Shown: positions 40,873 to 49,972, numbered from the stretch's first letter. The stretch is 64,000 nt of DNA from Bifidobacterium ramosum (GCF_009299505.1 NZ_WBSM01000011.1:1-64000), one strand, 5' to 3'. A program made the numbers and translations. The notes: generated from the sequence alone by a model not told the origin.

Positions 40873-41763
40873 ATGACCTCATCCGACACGACGAACGCAG
40901 ACGGGACGACCATGCCTGAAGAGCTTGACGAAACCACGGCCACGAGCGGCCAGACCACCGACATCGACGATACGACGGACGCCGCGGATGCCGCGGATAC
41001 AACGGAAGCGGCCGACGCAGCCGAGCCCGCGGACGATGGTGAGATCCACTCCGGCGTCGGCGTGCTCGACAAGACCGTGAAGATCCTCGACGCGCTCGAG
41101 TCCGGACCGGCCACGCTCGGTCAGCTCGTCGCGGCGACCGGACTGGCCCGCCCGACCGCGCACCGTCTCGCGATCGCGTTGGAACGGCACCGTTTCGTCC
41201 TGCGTGACCAGCACAGCCGCTTCGCGCTCGGCTCGCGTTTCGCCGAGCTTGCGGCAGCCGCCGGCGAGGATCGACTGCTGACGGCGGCCGGTCCGATTCT
41301 GCAGACGCTGCTCGACCGCACCGGCGAGTCCGCGCAGATCTATCGTCGGCAGGGCGATCAGCGCGTGTGCATCGCCGCCGTGGAGCGTGCGTCCGGTCTG
41401 CGCGATTCGATTCCGGTGGGTGCGATGCTGTCGATGGAGGCCGGTTCGGCCGCGCAGATCCTGCTGGCGTGGGAGGATTCGGAGCGCCTGCATCAGGGAC
41501 TACGCCACGCCAAGTTCAGCGCCGCGAAGCTGGCCGCTGTGCGCAAGCGCGGCTGGAGCGAGTCGGTGAACGAACGCGAGGAGGGCGTGTGCTCGATCTC
41601 CGCGCCGATCCGCAACGCGTCCGGCCAGGTGATCGCCGCGATCTCGATCTCCGGTCCGTCCGGCCGTATGGGCAGCGCTCCCGGCCGCCGTTACGCGCCG
41701 CTCGTCATGGCCGCCGGCAAGTACCTCACCGACGCGCTGATCAAGGCCTCCTCCGGCCGCTGA
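40873..41763 (+). CDS. IclR-family regulator (LtbR/NdgR-like)
   Basis: 296 residues. An acidic Thr/Asp/Ala-rich N-terminal extension of about 58 residues precedes the winged helix (LDKTVKILDALESGPATLGQLVAATGLARPTAHRLAIALERHRFV). The effector domain includes LQTLLDRTGESAQIYRRQGDQRVCIAAVERASGLRD and GVCSISAPIRNASGQVIAAISISGP. Divergence from leuCD matches LtbR of corynebacteria and NdgR of streptomycetes, which control leucine genes. The first ATG is supported by a promoter that would give a leaderless message; 40912 is an alternative start that removes part of the acidic extension. Confidence 0.88.
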   Translation: MTSSDTTNADGTTMPEELDETTATSGQTTDIDDTTDAADAADTTEAADAAEPADDGEIHSGVGVLDKTVKILDALESGPATLGQLVAATGLARPTAHRLAIALERHRFVLRDQHSRFALGSRFAELAAAAGEDRLLTAAGPILQTLLDRTGESAQIYRRQGDQRVCIAAVERASGLRDSIPVGAMLSMEAGSAAQILLAWEDSERLHQGLRHAKFSAAKLAAVRKRGWSESVNEREEGVCSISAPIRNASGQVIAAISISGPSGRMGSAPGRRYAPLVMAAGKYLTDALIKASSGR

Positions 41764-41826
41764 TCCGCGGCGTGCCGGCACATCTCCCGGCTTCCGAGCG
41801 CTTCCGTCTCGCCCGAGCCCTCTCCC

Positions 41827-42160
41827 TTAACGGACATACAGCCGATTCCCGTATCAGTTTCGGCTGTATGTCCGTTTTACACATCCAACGTACAACCAGC
41901 CGATTCCAACGATGCAAACGGCTGTATGTCCGCTGAGGTTGCTGAGGTTACGGGACATCGCCGCACTCATGCACTAAAGCACCCGGTCCTAACGGCTCAA
42001 CTTCAACGGACATACAGCCGATTCCCATACCGTTTTCGACTGTATGTCCGTTGAGGGTTCAAGGCATCCGCATCCCCACACAGACGCGCCGCATCGCATC
42101 TCCATCCCTCAACGAACATACAGCCGTTTGCAACGATGGAATCGGCTGTATGTACGTTAA
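41827..42160. repeat. Four hairpins, two of them abutting
   Basis: Core arms start at 41829/41858, 41887/41916, 42005/42034 and 42111/42140. In the first two hairpins all four arms are spaced exactly 29 bp, including across the junction. Left arms vary (AACGTACAACCAGCC in hairpin 2; AACGAACATACAGCC in hairpin 4). They lie between the convergent IclR and phosphoesterase genes; nothing else is visible there. Confidence 0.87.
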
Positions 42161-42206
42161 GAGGAGAGAGAATGTCGTTAGAGAAGGAAGGGAACGGCGC
42201 GGCACC

Positions 42207-43592
42207 CTACCGACGGAACCACCCGCGCAATCTGCTCCACAGATTCTTCTTGTGCAGCAGGTTCATACCCTCCGTATCCGACTTCACCGACGCGATATCA
42301 TACGAATACGCCTTGCGCGAGCTCGGCTTGCCTACCAGATCACCGAACTCAAGCAACTGCGTGCGTGGATGGTACGGATGCCGGATATCGAACTCGAACA
42401 GCCGCGCCGCACGCTTCTCCGGCGCCGGACCATACGATCCGAACCCGCACGTCGGCGACGCGACCATCATCACGCCCTCCGACTCGCCGACGAATCCGTT
42501 GCGATGATCATGCCCCGCGACGATGCCGAAATACCCACCGTCACGCAGCAGCGCGAACTCGCCGCTGTCGTAATCCGGGCAGCTGACCCCCTCGCCCAGA
42601 TAGCTGCCGGGCTGCGTCTTCGCCTCGTCCAGCACGTAATACTGCGACTCGTACGCGCGATAACCCTGAATCGCACCGGGCGCGTCGGGAGCCACCGCCT
42701 TGAGCAGATCGTAGTACTGCGGCACCGGCATGTGCTGGAACACCAGCGCCTTCGCGCCCAGCATCTCCGGCACGGAATACAGGAAGTCGAGCGTGCGCTC
42801 GTCGGGTTTGCCGTAGCCGCCCTCGGGCGAATAGTCGCCGGAATCGGTCACCGCCAGCGCCAGCACGGTGCGCGTACGATCGGCGTCCATCACCGGCAGC
42901 GCGAAGGTGCCCGGCGCGAGCGGATACACCCGCTGGTCCGGCAGTCCGGACATCGGCGCGGCCTGCGGCGTCGGCATGGCGTACGGACCGTCCGCTCGCA
43001 TGCCAACGTTCGCGGCGTTGCGAGCGATGGCAGTGACGTCTGACGACGATGACGCGCGTACGGTTGCGTCCATCGCATCCGTCGTATCGATCGCATCGAC
43101 CGTCGCGTCGGTGCCGTCCGGCGCGATGTTCAGGCATCCCGGAAACTCGCGGTAGATCGCGTCGAGTTCGGCGTTGCTCAGCCCGCACTGGAAGTCGTGG
43201 TTGCCGTACGTGACGGCGAACGGCACGCCGCGTTCGACAAGCGGACCGACGAACGACGCGATCGCATCGCGCACGAGTCGACGCGTACGTTCGATGTCGC
43301 CGGGCTTGGCGCTGGTCCAGCGGCGCTTGTGGAACGTGTCCGCGTACGCCGGATCGTACCCGGCGATCTGATTGCCGGTGAACACGACGACATCGGGGCG
43401 GGCGGCGTCCGTCGCGGCCGCGATGAGACGAATCGTGTCCCCGGAGACTTTCGGACCGTCCTGGATGTCGGCGAACTGCAACACGCGGAATTTACCGGAA
43501 TTATGGAACTGCAGACGTCCCAGTCGCGCCGACACCGACACGGGCCGCGCCTCATTGCGGGTCTGTTCTTCGATCTGATTACGTTCCGTCAT
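42207..43592 (-). CDS. Calcineurin-like metallophosphoesterase
   Basis: 461 residues. Dimetal motifs in order: VLQFADIQDGP, VVVFTGNQI (Asn where GD is usual), VTYGNHDFQ, FQHMPVPQYYDLL and GIVAGHDHRNGF. The arrangement resembles fungal/bacterial Dcr2- or PA14-type intracellular phosphoesterases. No signal peptide. An Asp/Thr/Ala-rich insertion of about 55 residues (about 155-210) interrupts the fold. Substrate unknown. The gene precedes two tRNA genes on the same strand but is separated from them by the tRNA terminator. Confidence 0.85.
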   Translation of the reverse strand: MTERNQIEEQTRNEARPVSVSARLGRLQFHNSGKFRVLQFADIQDGPKVSGDTIRLIAAATDAARPDVVVFTGNQIAGYDPAYADTFHKRRWTSAKPGDIERTRRLVRDAIASFVGPLVERGVPFAVTYGNHDFQCGLSNAELDAIYREFPGCLNIAPDGTDATVDAIDTTDAMDATVRASSSSDVTAIARNAANVGMRADGPYAMPTPQAAPMSGLPDQRVYPLAPGTFALPVMDADRTRTVLALAVTDSGDYSPEGGYGKPDERTLDFLYSVPEMLGAKALVFQHMPVPQYYDLLKAVAPDAPGAIQGYRAYESQYYVLDEAKTQPGSYLGEGVSCPDYDSGEFALLRDGGYFGIVAGHDHRNGFVGESEGVMMVASPTCGFGSYGPAPEKRAARLFEFDIRHPYHPRTQLLEFGDLVGKPSSRKAYSYDIASVKSDTEGMNLLHKKNLWSRLRGWFRR

Positions 43593-43734
43593 GCCTCAAG
43601 CCTAACCCACGACACCTCGGAAACGGCTGTATGCCGCACGCGAACGCCGGGGATTAGGGACTGCGACGGGTTACGGGCGCCGCGCATCCGCCGCGAGGCG
43701 GTTACAGGTCTGCCGCAGGTTTGCCGTGAGAAAC

Positions 43735-43760
43735 AAAAAACCCTCGCTACTGCGAGGGTT
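43735..43760 (-). terminator. Terminator after tRNA-Gln
   Basis: Minus-strand stem AACCCTCGC/GCGAGGGTT with a 4-nt loop followed by six T; it starts 7 bp after the tRNA. Confidence 0.92.
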
Positions 43761-43766
43761 CATTCG

Positions 43767-43838
43767 CTGGGATGCCTGGACTCGAACCAAGAATGGCTGA
43801 ACCAGAATCAGCTGTGTTGCCAATTACACCACATCCCA
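43767..43838 (-). tRNA. tRNA-Gln (CTG)
   Basis: 72 nt without CCA. Acceptor TGGGATG/CATCCCA with discriminator G. The anticodon loop TTCTGGT in stem CTGAT/GTTCAG-type pairing gives CTG. T arm GGTTCGAGTCC. Expressed in tandem after tRNA-Glu. Confidence 0.94.
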
Positions 43839-43876
43839 ATTTGGCTGGCGTAGCAACTCCGAAGAGCTGTTCGTCG

Positions 43877-43949
43877 TACCCCCAACCGGATTTGAACCGG
43901 TGTTGGCGCCGTGAGAGGGCGTAGTCCTAGACCGCTAGACGATGGGGGC
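43877..43949 (-). tRNA. tRNA-Glu (CTC)
   Basis: 73 nt without CCA. Acceptor GCCCCCA pairs with TGGGGGT (first pair G-T). Anticodon stem CGCC/GGCG with loop CTCTCAC gives CTC. T arm GGTTCAAATCC. Confidence 0.94.
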
Positions 43950-43990
43950 TTCAGTTTTCCGTTGTGCAGTGAACTGCGCAACGAGTGATT

Positions 43991-44019
43991 AATATACGCG
44001 AGTATGAGCCCGTGCGCAA
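43991..44019 (-). promoter_or_regulatory. Promoter of the tRNA-Glu/tRNA-Gln unit
   Basis: On the minus strand TTGCGC (44019-44014), 17-bp spacer, TATATT (43996-43991), about 42 bp upstream of tRNA-Glu. Confidence 0.65.
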
Positions 44020-44100
44020 CTTACGGCGTGTCGCCTTATTTTCCAACGGTTTTGTGGGCCGCTGGAACGGTACCGCATTCCGCCGGCCTCACCTTTTTCT

Positions 44101-44167
44101 CCACTTTTCCAACGTACATCTAGCCGATTTCGGGGGCAAAATCGGCTGGATGTCCGTTGGAAAGTGG
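44101..44167. repeat. Hairpin, GGATGTCC variant
   Basis: Stem of about 30 bp (CCACTTTTCCAACG... with ...CGTTGGAAAGTGG) with two arm mismatches (GTACATCTAGCC against GGCTGGATGTCC). Core arms at 44111/44140. It is the last member of this family in the window; none occurs in the accessory region beyond. Confidence 0.85.
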
Positions 44168-44311
44168 CGCGGGCACCGAAGCGACACGCCGAAAGAAAAA
44201 ATTCTCCTTCCATCACCCCATCCCACTTTCCACCCCTTCTCAAGCGGGTCGCACCCGTTGCCTTCTATGCATAAAACGTGAGGAAATCCATCAAAGAAGA
44301 GGGAATACATT

Positions 44312-44370
44312 ATGTTCTGCCCTCAATGCGGAGCACCCGCCGAAGAGCGAGCAGCCGTTCGAACGAGCCC
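44312..44370 (+). pseudogene. 5' fragment of a zinc-ribbon protein gene
   Basis: The frame starts MFCPQCGAPAEER, the usual beginning of small zinc-ribbon membrane proteins, after GAGGGA at 7-8 bp. The expected second CxxC pair and membrane segments are missing; after about 18 residues the frame runs into the transposase remnant on the opposite strand and ends at 44611 without family features. The gene appears to have been cut by the insertion. Confidence 0.6.
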
Positions 44371-44435
44371 GGTTCGGCCGACAGGAGACGGTGGGCGCGT
44401 CCATGCCGTCAGCGAGCGACCAGTGAGTGAAGCCG

Positions 44436-44691
44436 ACTGCCACGTCTCGCTCGGCAGCGCGGCCTCGAACCGTGCATACGAGGATTTCGGCCGTTTTCTC
44501 GGCTCCGGGCGGACCAGCCCCGCGGCCTTCAGGATCCGGCGGATGGCCGAGTTCACGGGAGACGCAACGCCCTCACGCTCGTACCGATGCTTCAGCTCGT
44601 GCGCCCGCTGACGGGTATGCCGGTGACGGCGCGCCGCCTCCGCCACCGGCATACCCGCGAAGATCGTGTTGACGAGCACCTTGTTGCGCAG
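44436..44691 (-). pseudogene. IS481-type transposase remnant with internal deletion
   Basis: The frame reads RNKVLVNTIFAGMPVAEAARR then RQRAHELKHRYEREG (N-terminal HTH) and then SAIRRILKAAGLVRPEPRKRP and SSYARFEAALPSETWQS, the linker that precedes the DDE domain in IS481-family transposases. About 50-60 residues between the two parts and the whole catalytic domain are absent. No terminal inverted repeats could be identified. Confidence 0.7.
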
Positions 44692-44867
44692 GCACTCGCT
44701 GTGCGCCGTCCCGTCGCCGCCGGCGGAGGATCGTGCTGACTGCTGTTGTGACTGTAATCCATACACCAGTCAACAAGCGCCGACCCGTCAACCACGTCCC
44801 AAGACATACGTCAACCATCCGCTGAGACTAGACACAGTAAGGAAAGGAAACAGCAACGGCACGAGAC

Positions 44868-44972
44868 ATGGGCATGGTCAAGGTCGAATATGTTTCGGTC
44901 GAGGACTCCGACAGGGCCACTGAGGAACACCCATACCCGAACCGGGTCCCGTGCACATCTACGAGGAGTAAA
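44868..44972 (+). CDS. 34-residue ORF, shortened paralogue of the gene at 49472
   Basis: It encodes MGMVKVEYVSVEDSDRATEE, then HPYPKPGPVHIYEE and stop. Both ends match the protein of 49472-49777 (YQSTEDSDREAAEHPY at the front and DPVHVYEE at the end), with the middle of about 65 residues removed in frame. An AAGGAAAGGAAA stretch lies about 20 bp upstream. It may be a relic or a genuine mini-protein. Confidence 0.5.
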
Positions 44973-44990
44973 CCATATAAATGCACCGAA

Positions 44991-47319
44991 TTATGGTTGA
45001 TCGTCTAGCGCCTTCGGATCGTCTCCGACAATGACGCGTTCTTTATTCCGCCTATCCATGATCCGATTGAACTCGTCTCTGTCTACGACCCAGTCAAGAT
45101 CGTCTGGCATGACGGCCATCTCGGCGCCTTCCGGCGGAGAGATGGTACCGTATTGGCCAAGCCGCAATGCTCCTGCCTGGATGAGAGTCTGAACAAAGCG
45201 GCGGATTTGACGATAACTGAGATCTTTGAGCTTGCCGTGACCTTCGAGAACCGTCAGCCCGGCTTCTTCGAAAACGATAGATTCTCTTCCTCTCAGTGCG
45301 TTTATAGTTTTACCACATCCAAAACCGTGCCCGATAGCACGAATTTCCTCATTGACGAATTCGATGATTGCCCGCATGATCTCGATCTCCGAAACCGAAG
45401 CCGGCACTGTTGGCAGTGTAGGCCATGCCGCTTTCTTATTGCGCTTTCTGCGTGTTGGATCAGAGGCAACGACATCAGGCAGCAGCTCCTGAATCTGGGG
45501 GCCGGGTTTAGTCAGATAATCTTTGCCCGTTCGCAGCACGCCTCTGTCCTCGAGATCCAGAATCATGGCCACAATTTCGTCTTGAGTACAGCGTGTGGAC
45601 AGACACCCGTAGCCATCAACGACACTTAACATCTCCGCCGCCTTACCAGATACCTCACCCGCAAGCGCCTTGGCAAGTTTTGTGCGCCCATAATACGATC
45701 CGGTCATATTTTTGACATTCAGAACGAATCTCGCAACTAAAGGCAATAGTTCGTCAGTGCTGACCAAGGGAACAACCGCCGCCTCCGAAGACAAATGACG
45801 GTCGGCCGCCTCCGATACGCCGACTCGTTGGACAGAGGCAAGATCACCATGCCCATATTCAGACTGTTCGTAAGCGTCACTGACGGGTTTGTAGTGGCAA
45901 CGTTTGCCGCCGATGCCGGATTTTCCAAGCGCGCCCCATGGCCCTCGGCCTGTTGCCTGCAGCTCAATCAGATGATTCTTCATGGCGGCAAGCATGATGT
46001 GCGCATCTTCGAGACCTCGATGACATTCGTCTTTGTCTATCGCCAACGCGCCTTGTCGCTTGGCATAGGAGTCGAGTGCGTTGCCGCCACACGGGTGCGC
46101 GTCATCCTGTACAGAACCAGGATCCCAACGCCTGCTCATGGACATGGTGTCGATGATGGCGATGCCGCCGTCGCGGTAACGCTCCGCGTAGCCGTCTATG
46201 TTAAGCATGAAGAAACCATGCTCGAATGTAGCGTTGTGCGCAACATACGGCTGCCCACCCAGCCGAACCAGTAACGTACGCTGCGCTTCAAAATACTCGT
46301 CGAATAGCCTGAACCCTGAATTTGGCCCTATCTGTCGCACATCAATGCCGGTAAGCCCGAGAACGAGCGGATTGCCATGTCGCGCATTGCGTTCAGGCAC
46401 ACCGAATTGCAAACGGGCCTGCTCGTATGCGTCACCCTCGTCGTAGTATTTCCGTTCATACCGGTAGCCGTTCCGCACGCCCGTTGGGCGGGGGGGAATG
46501 CATATTCATGTATTCGAAGCCGACGTCAATGATGTACGCACGCGCCGGATCGATGCCGGTGGTCTCGATGTCTATGCCCATGACCTTGTCCACATCACGT
46601 CCGGGAAGGTATTCGTCGCGCCAGTCCGATTGCTCATATCGGCGCGGGTCCGTCACATGATCGAAGCGATGATCCCCATCCGAGATCAACGGCACTGCGA
46701 GGGAACCCGTATCATGAGGGGATGCCGTTGCGCGGCATGTGTCGTTTATACAGTGTGTGGCGTTCCGCTGCGCGCGGTATGCGGCGCGCGCTTTCTGCAT
46801 GACCGCAGTGTCGTCCTGAATGTCGTCGACCGAAAACGGACAATACGATGTGGGATGAAGCACGATCACAGTGTCACGGCCACGCCTTTCGTGGGAGACC
46901 GTCCAATACCCTTCCGCAGTACCGCGATCGACAAGCAGCTGAATCTCGTCATTGAGACGACGATTCGCATATGCCAACGCTCGCGGCAGACGGTACGAGC
47001 TCACGATTCGGTCAAAGTCCGTCATGAACGCGGTATGACACTGTGCCAGAATCGACTCGACCATGTTACGAATCGCATAATCCCGCGCAAGTAGAAGATG
47101 CAGATCTGAATTAGCGCCGGGCCTCAAATCCGATTCCTCTCCCGCGCCAATACCTCCTACAAGATCGAACATACGTACCACATCCCAGTCGATACGACGT
47201 CCCTGCGCATCAGATGACACGATCTCCATCCATTGATCAATGTCATCCAGCGCCTCGTCAAGCCATGAGCGATTCAAACTGGGAATAGGAACCACGTTCT
47301 CCTGACACCGAACCATCAT
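44991..47319 (-). pseudogene. DEDD exonuclease with RQC-like domain, frameshifted at a G7 tract
   Basis: Two overlapping frames form one protein of about 775 residues if one base is removed from the run 46490-46496. The front part (47319 to about 46490) has an unknown domain of about 230 residues and ExoI motif GIDIETTGIDPARAYIIDVG. The back part has YVAHNATFEHGFF (ExoII) and CHRGLEDAHIML (ExoIII), so all three DEDD motifs are present only when both are joined. Further on lies an RQC/winged-helix-like segment (YYGRTKLAKALAGE, LEDRGVLRTG) and a second HRDC/RQC-like segment. It is either a recently broken gene, a sequencing error or a switchable gene. Confidence 0.8.
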
Positions 47320-47392
47320 TGATCCTGTCCTTTCGGCCACGAATTGCTATCAGTATATACAAGCTGTCGTTAGTATTCGGGCTTAGTGTAAG

Positions 47393-47450
47393 GAGCGTCC
47401 CTTCAGTTCGTTTCACCGACAGCTCTCCCTCAGAGAAGCATGGCGAAAGG
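47393..47450. mobile_element. Fragment of a MITE-like repeat
   Basis: GGAGCGTCCCTTCAGTTCG then ACCGACAGCTCTCCCTCAGAGA is related to one half of the element at 20232-20345 (CTCAGTC, CCGACAGCTC, CCTC blocks). Degenerate; ends not definable. The rest of 47320-47562 shows nothing. Confidence 0.4.
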
Positions 47451-47562
47451 CGGTCGTTTAAGCCCGACGAAGGATTGAGCACATCGAAATCATCACCGGA
47501 GGACAGACGATGAGGGGCTGCATCGTCCGCACTCCAGTCAACGCTTGCCCGGTTCGAGCCCG

Positions 47563-47877
47563 TCAGAGCAGTATGCCGACCAGGCCGGCGAGCGACAGGA
47601 TGACGATTACGTCGATGAACGACAACACCGTACCCGCGATCGCCAGACCGCGCGGCGAACGGAACAGGCCGACGACGCTGAACACCGCACCCAGGAACCA
47701 CACCACCCAGCCGACGACCGGCGCCCACGACACCAGCAATCCCAGCAGCGCCAGCACGAACCCCGCCGTGCCCACGCCGTTGCTCTTCTTCACCACGGTA
47801 TTGACCACCACGGTCGTACCGTCCGCACCCACCTTGCGCTTCACCGGCTGATCGGCAGTGTTCCGCTGCTCGGTCAT
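47563..47877 (-). CDS. Small membrane protein
   Basis: 104 residues with three predicted membrane helices (VGTAGFVLALLGLLVSWAPV, GWVVWFLGAVFSVVGLF, GLAIAGTVLSFIDVIVILSLAG). The N-terminus is hydrophilic (EQRNTADQPVKRKVG). It resembles DUF4190-type small membrane proteins; function unknown. The ATG 47877 has AAGGAG 8 bp upstream. Confidence 0.75.
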   Translation of the reverse strand: MTEQRNTADQPVKRKVGADGTTVVVNTVVKKSNGVGTAGFVLALLGLLVSWAPVVGWVVWFLGAVFSVVGLFRSPRGLAIAGTVLSFIDVIVILSLAGLVGILL

Positions 47878-48065
47878 GGTTTCTTCTCCTTGCCGACGGG
47901 AATGAGACCCGGCCCTTCCGAATCCTTCACCGCCTGCATCCCAATCCACCGGACAATTCACCGACACACCGACAAAACGGCGTCGTTCCAGGTGTGTCGA
48001 GCATAACGACCGAACCTTGACGGCAAGGCTTGATAGGCAACGACAATCAGAACGCGATAGGACGT

Positions 48066-49211
48066 TCAGTCCGTCTCAGACGAGGTCATTCTCACGTATG
48101 CAGCGTGCTCGCGTAGGTATTCGCGTAAGTACGGCACGGCGAAATCGACCCTGCCGTATCCGCGCTCCACGATGACTTGAGCCTCCAGCAGCCGCGCACG
48201 ATACCGGCTGGCGTAGCGAACATCCTTGCCCATGCGTTGCGCGACGGCTGACGTAGAGGAAGGACCGTCGTCCTGCGCCATAGCGAGCAAATACGTCTTA
48301 TCGACAGGCGACAAGCCATCCAGTTCCGGCCCGTGCACCGTGTCACCCAGACGCACCAACGCGCTTGCGATACCCTCACGCACATCGGTTTCATTCACGG
48401 AGATCCTCTCCCCCGCGTCTCCCCGCCGCCGGTTGGCGTTGCGCCAGACGTGATAGCCGACCAACTGGATCATGAACGGATACCCGGCCGTGGCTTTCGT
48501 CGCCAGATCCAACGATTCACCATCCAGAGTCAACCCGGTATCACGGAACGTGGCATGGAGCGCGTCAGACACCTCATCCAACGGAACTTCGCCCAGGGGC
48601 TCGTACTGCGCGCGACGGATGAACGTGGTCGCCTCATTGTTCAGCCACTTTGAAGCCATAGACGGCAGTCCTGCGAACACGAATGCCATGTTGCGGTTCG
48701 CGATGGTCATGTTCTGCACTGCCGTGGCAATTTCCGTCAACTCGTCACGATCGATCGACTGCGCTTCGTCCACGGTGACGAGCAGACCGGCCCCCTTACG
48801 TTCCAGCCCGTCCATACGCATGGATAGGGCGTCGCTGAGATCGATGACACGACGACTGTTCTCATAGCTGACGCCGCCAAGGCTGCCGCCTATGCCCATG
48901 ACGCTCACGCTGGGGTCGATATTGAACTTGAAACTGCCCTTGGGCGGCTGAAGCCGGCCGATCAGCCGGGACACTATTCCCTTCCTGGACGTCTCGGAAA
49001 TAACCTGCCAATCGAGCGCTTTGACGGTAGCGGCAAACTTGGCGAGCATGACAGTCTTGCCCACACCTCGCGGACCGGTGACCCGCATGAGTCGGCCAGG
49101 GGCGCCGGGCCCGTCCTCGAGGGCCTCGTTGAAGTCATCGAGAATGGTCTCCCTGCCGATGAGCACCGGAGGAAGGTGCCCTGCGCTGGGTTTGAACGGG
49201 TTCGCTGCCAT
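48066..49211 (-). CDS. AAA ATPase with C-terminal winged helix (Cdc6/Orc-like STAND group)
   Basis: About 381 residues. Walker A GPRGVGKT, Walker B LLVTVDEAQS, sensor 1 region NMAFVFAGLPSMA, and a C-terminal winged helix (LSPVDKTYLLAMAQDDGPSSTSAVAQRMGKDVRYASRYRARLLEAQVI). This is the archaeal-ATPase-like type common in actinobacteria, of unknown role. The start at 49211 follows AGGCGG; 49226 is an alternative. AT-rich direct repeats lie immediately upstream. Confidence 0.82.
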   Translation of the reverse strand: MAANPFKPSAGHLPPVLIGRETILDDFNEALEDGPGAPGRLMRVTGPRGVGKTVMLAKFAATVKALDWQVISETSRKGIVSRLIGRLQPPKGSFKFNIDPSVSVMGIGGSLGGVSYENSRRVIDLSDALSMRMDGLERKGAGLLVTVDEAQSIDRDELTEIATAVQNMTIANRNMAFVFAGLPSMASKWLNNEATTFIRRAQYEPLGEVPLDEVSDALHATFRDTGLTLDGESLDLATKATAGYPFMIQLVGYHVWRNANRRRGDAGERISVNETDVREGIASALVRLGDTVHGPELDGLSPVDKTYLLAMAQDDGPSSTSAVAQRMGKDVRYASRYRARLLEAQVIVERGYGRVDFAVPYLREYLREHAAYVRMTSSETD

Positions 49212-49222
49212 ACCGCCTACTT

Positions 49223-49288
49223 TCATAAAAATTCATAAATATTCTACAACATGGGTCCGGTTCTACAAAAATCATAAAAATTCATAAA
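49223..49288. repeat. AT-rich direct repeats upstream of the AAA ATPase gene
   Basis: TCATAAAAATTCATAAA occurs at 49223-49239 and 49272-49288, 49 bp apart, with TTCTACAA also duplicated between them. Compositionally very unlike the surrounding DNA; could be a binding site for the ATPase or another regulator. Confidence 0.75.
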
Positions 49289-49471
49289 CATCTGCCATCA
49301 CTGCGTGAGACATGCCGACGGAATGGCTTCATCGCAGGCGTGTCGGACGCAACCACCGAACCGTGCCCCCATGTTGTCCGGTTGAGATGGGTAGAGGCGA
49401 TCGGAACGGCCGGTCGCGCGAAACACAACCAACAACCGCGGCGGCAACGTCGACAAGGAAAGGAAGCCATC

Positions 49472-49777
49472 ATGGCCATCAACATGGGCGAAAGCAAAGT
49501 CATCTACCAGTCGACCGAGGATTCGGACCGCGAGGCAGCGGAACACCCGTACACCGTGCCGATCCCGAAAGGGCTGGAGGAGGATTCCCACCCGCCCAAG
49601 CCGATCACCCGCGCACAGATGATGCGCTGAATCACCCGCCACGTCGAGCCCCACCCGGGCTACGCCGACGAATTCAACGCATGGGAACGAGCCTGGCAGG
49701 AAGTCGAGATCGCCCACCTCAAGGCCGACGGCGAACCCGTACTCGAACTGGACCCGGTGCACGTGTACGAGGAGTAG
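49472..49777 (+). pseudogene. Small gene with in-frame TGA
   Basis: A frame of 102 codons starting MAINMGESKVIYQSTEDSDR after AAGGAAAGGAA. It is open except for TGA at 49628-49630 (QMMR-stop-ITRHVEPH), after which the same frame continues sensibly (GYADEFNAWERAWQEVEIAH) to DPVHVYEE and TAG at 49777. A single TGG to TGA change fits. The 34-residue ORF at 44868 is related to both ends. Function unknown. Read-through or two separate small proteins remain possible. Confidence 0.65.
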
Positions 49778-49900
49778 ACCGCGAATCCACCGGCCGGCAC
49801 CCTTCGGCTGAACGCCCCACCGATCCGTTGGGTTCCGCCGCAAGGGATGGAGCTGATGACGGCGACTGTGGGGGCGTGCCGTTTTCAGATAGTCGACGTA

Positions 49901-49972
49901 TTTGAGGAAGTCGCAGATTCCGATGTCCTTACGAAGGTCGTAGTCGACCCCTTTCTCTCCGACTTCCTCAAA
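49901..49972. other. Inverted repeat and short coupled frame after the helicase gene
   Basis: TTTGAGGAAGTCG (49901-49913) is repeated in inverse at 49960-49972. On the minus strand the helicase stop overlaps an ATG (TGATG, 49981) that opens MSFFEEVGEKGVDYDLRKD and continues plausibly for about 35 residues before losing protein character. It may be the stump of a coupled gene or simply a stem-loop. The rest of 49778-49980 shows nothing. Confidence 0.35.

Noticed and set aside
44991-46478. Two separate genes for the exonuclease region
   Set aside because: DEDD motifs I and II/III fall in different frames and the frames join at a G7 run, so one split gene is more likely than two.
47530-47575. 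tRNA-like GGTTCGAGCCC segment
   Set aside because: Looks like a T arm, but no matching stems, anticodon arm or acceptor pairing can be formed around it.
49298-49860. Full-length 227-codon minus-strand gene beginning at 49981
   Set aside because: After about 35 plausible residues it becomes the antisense of the small gene at 49472-49777; at most a stump is real.
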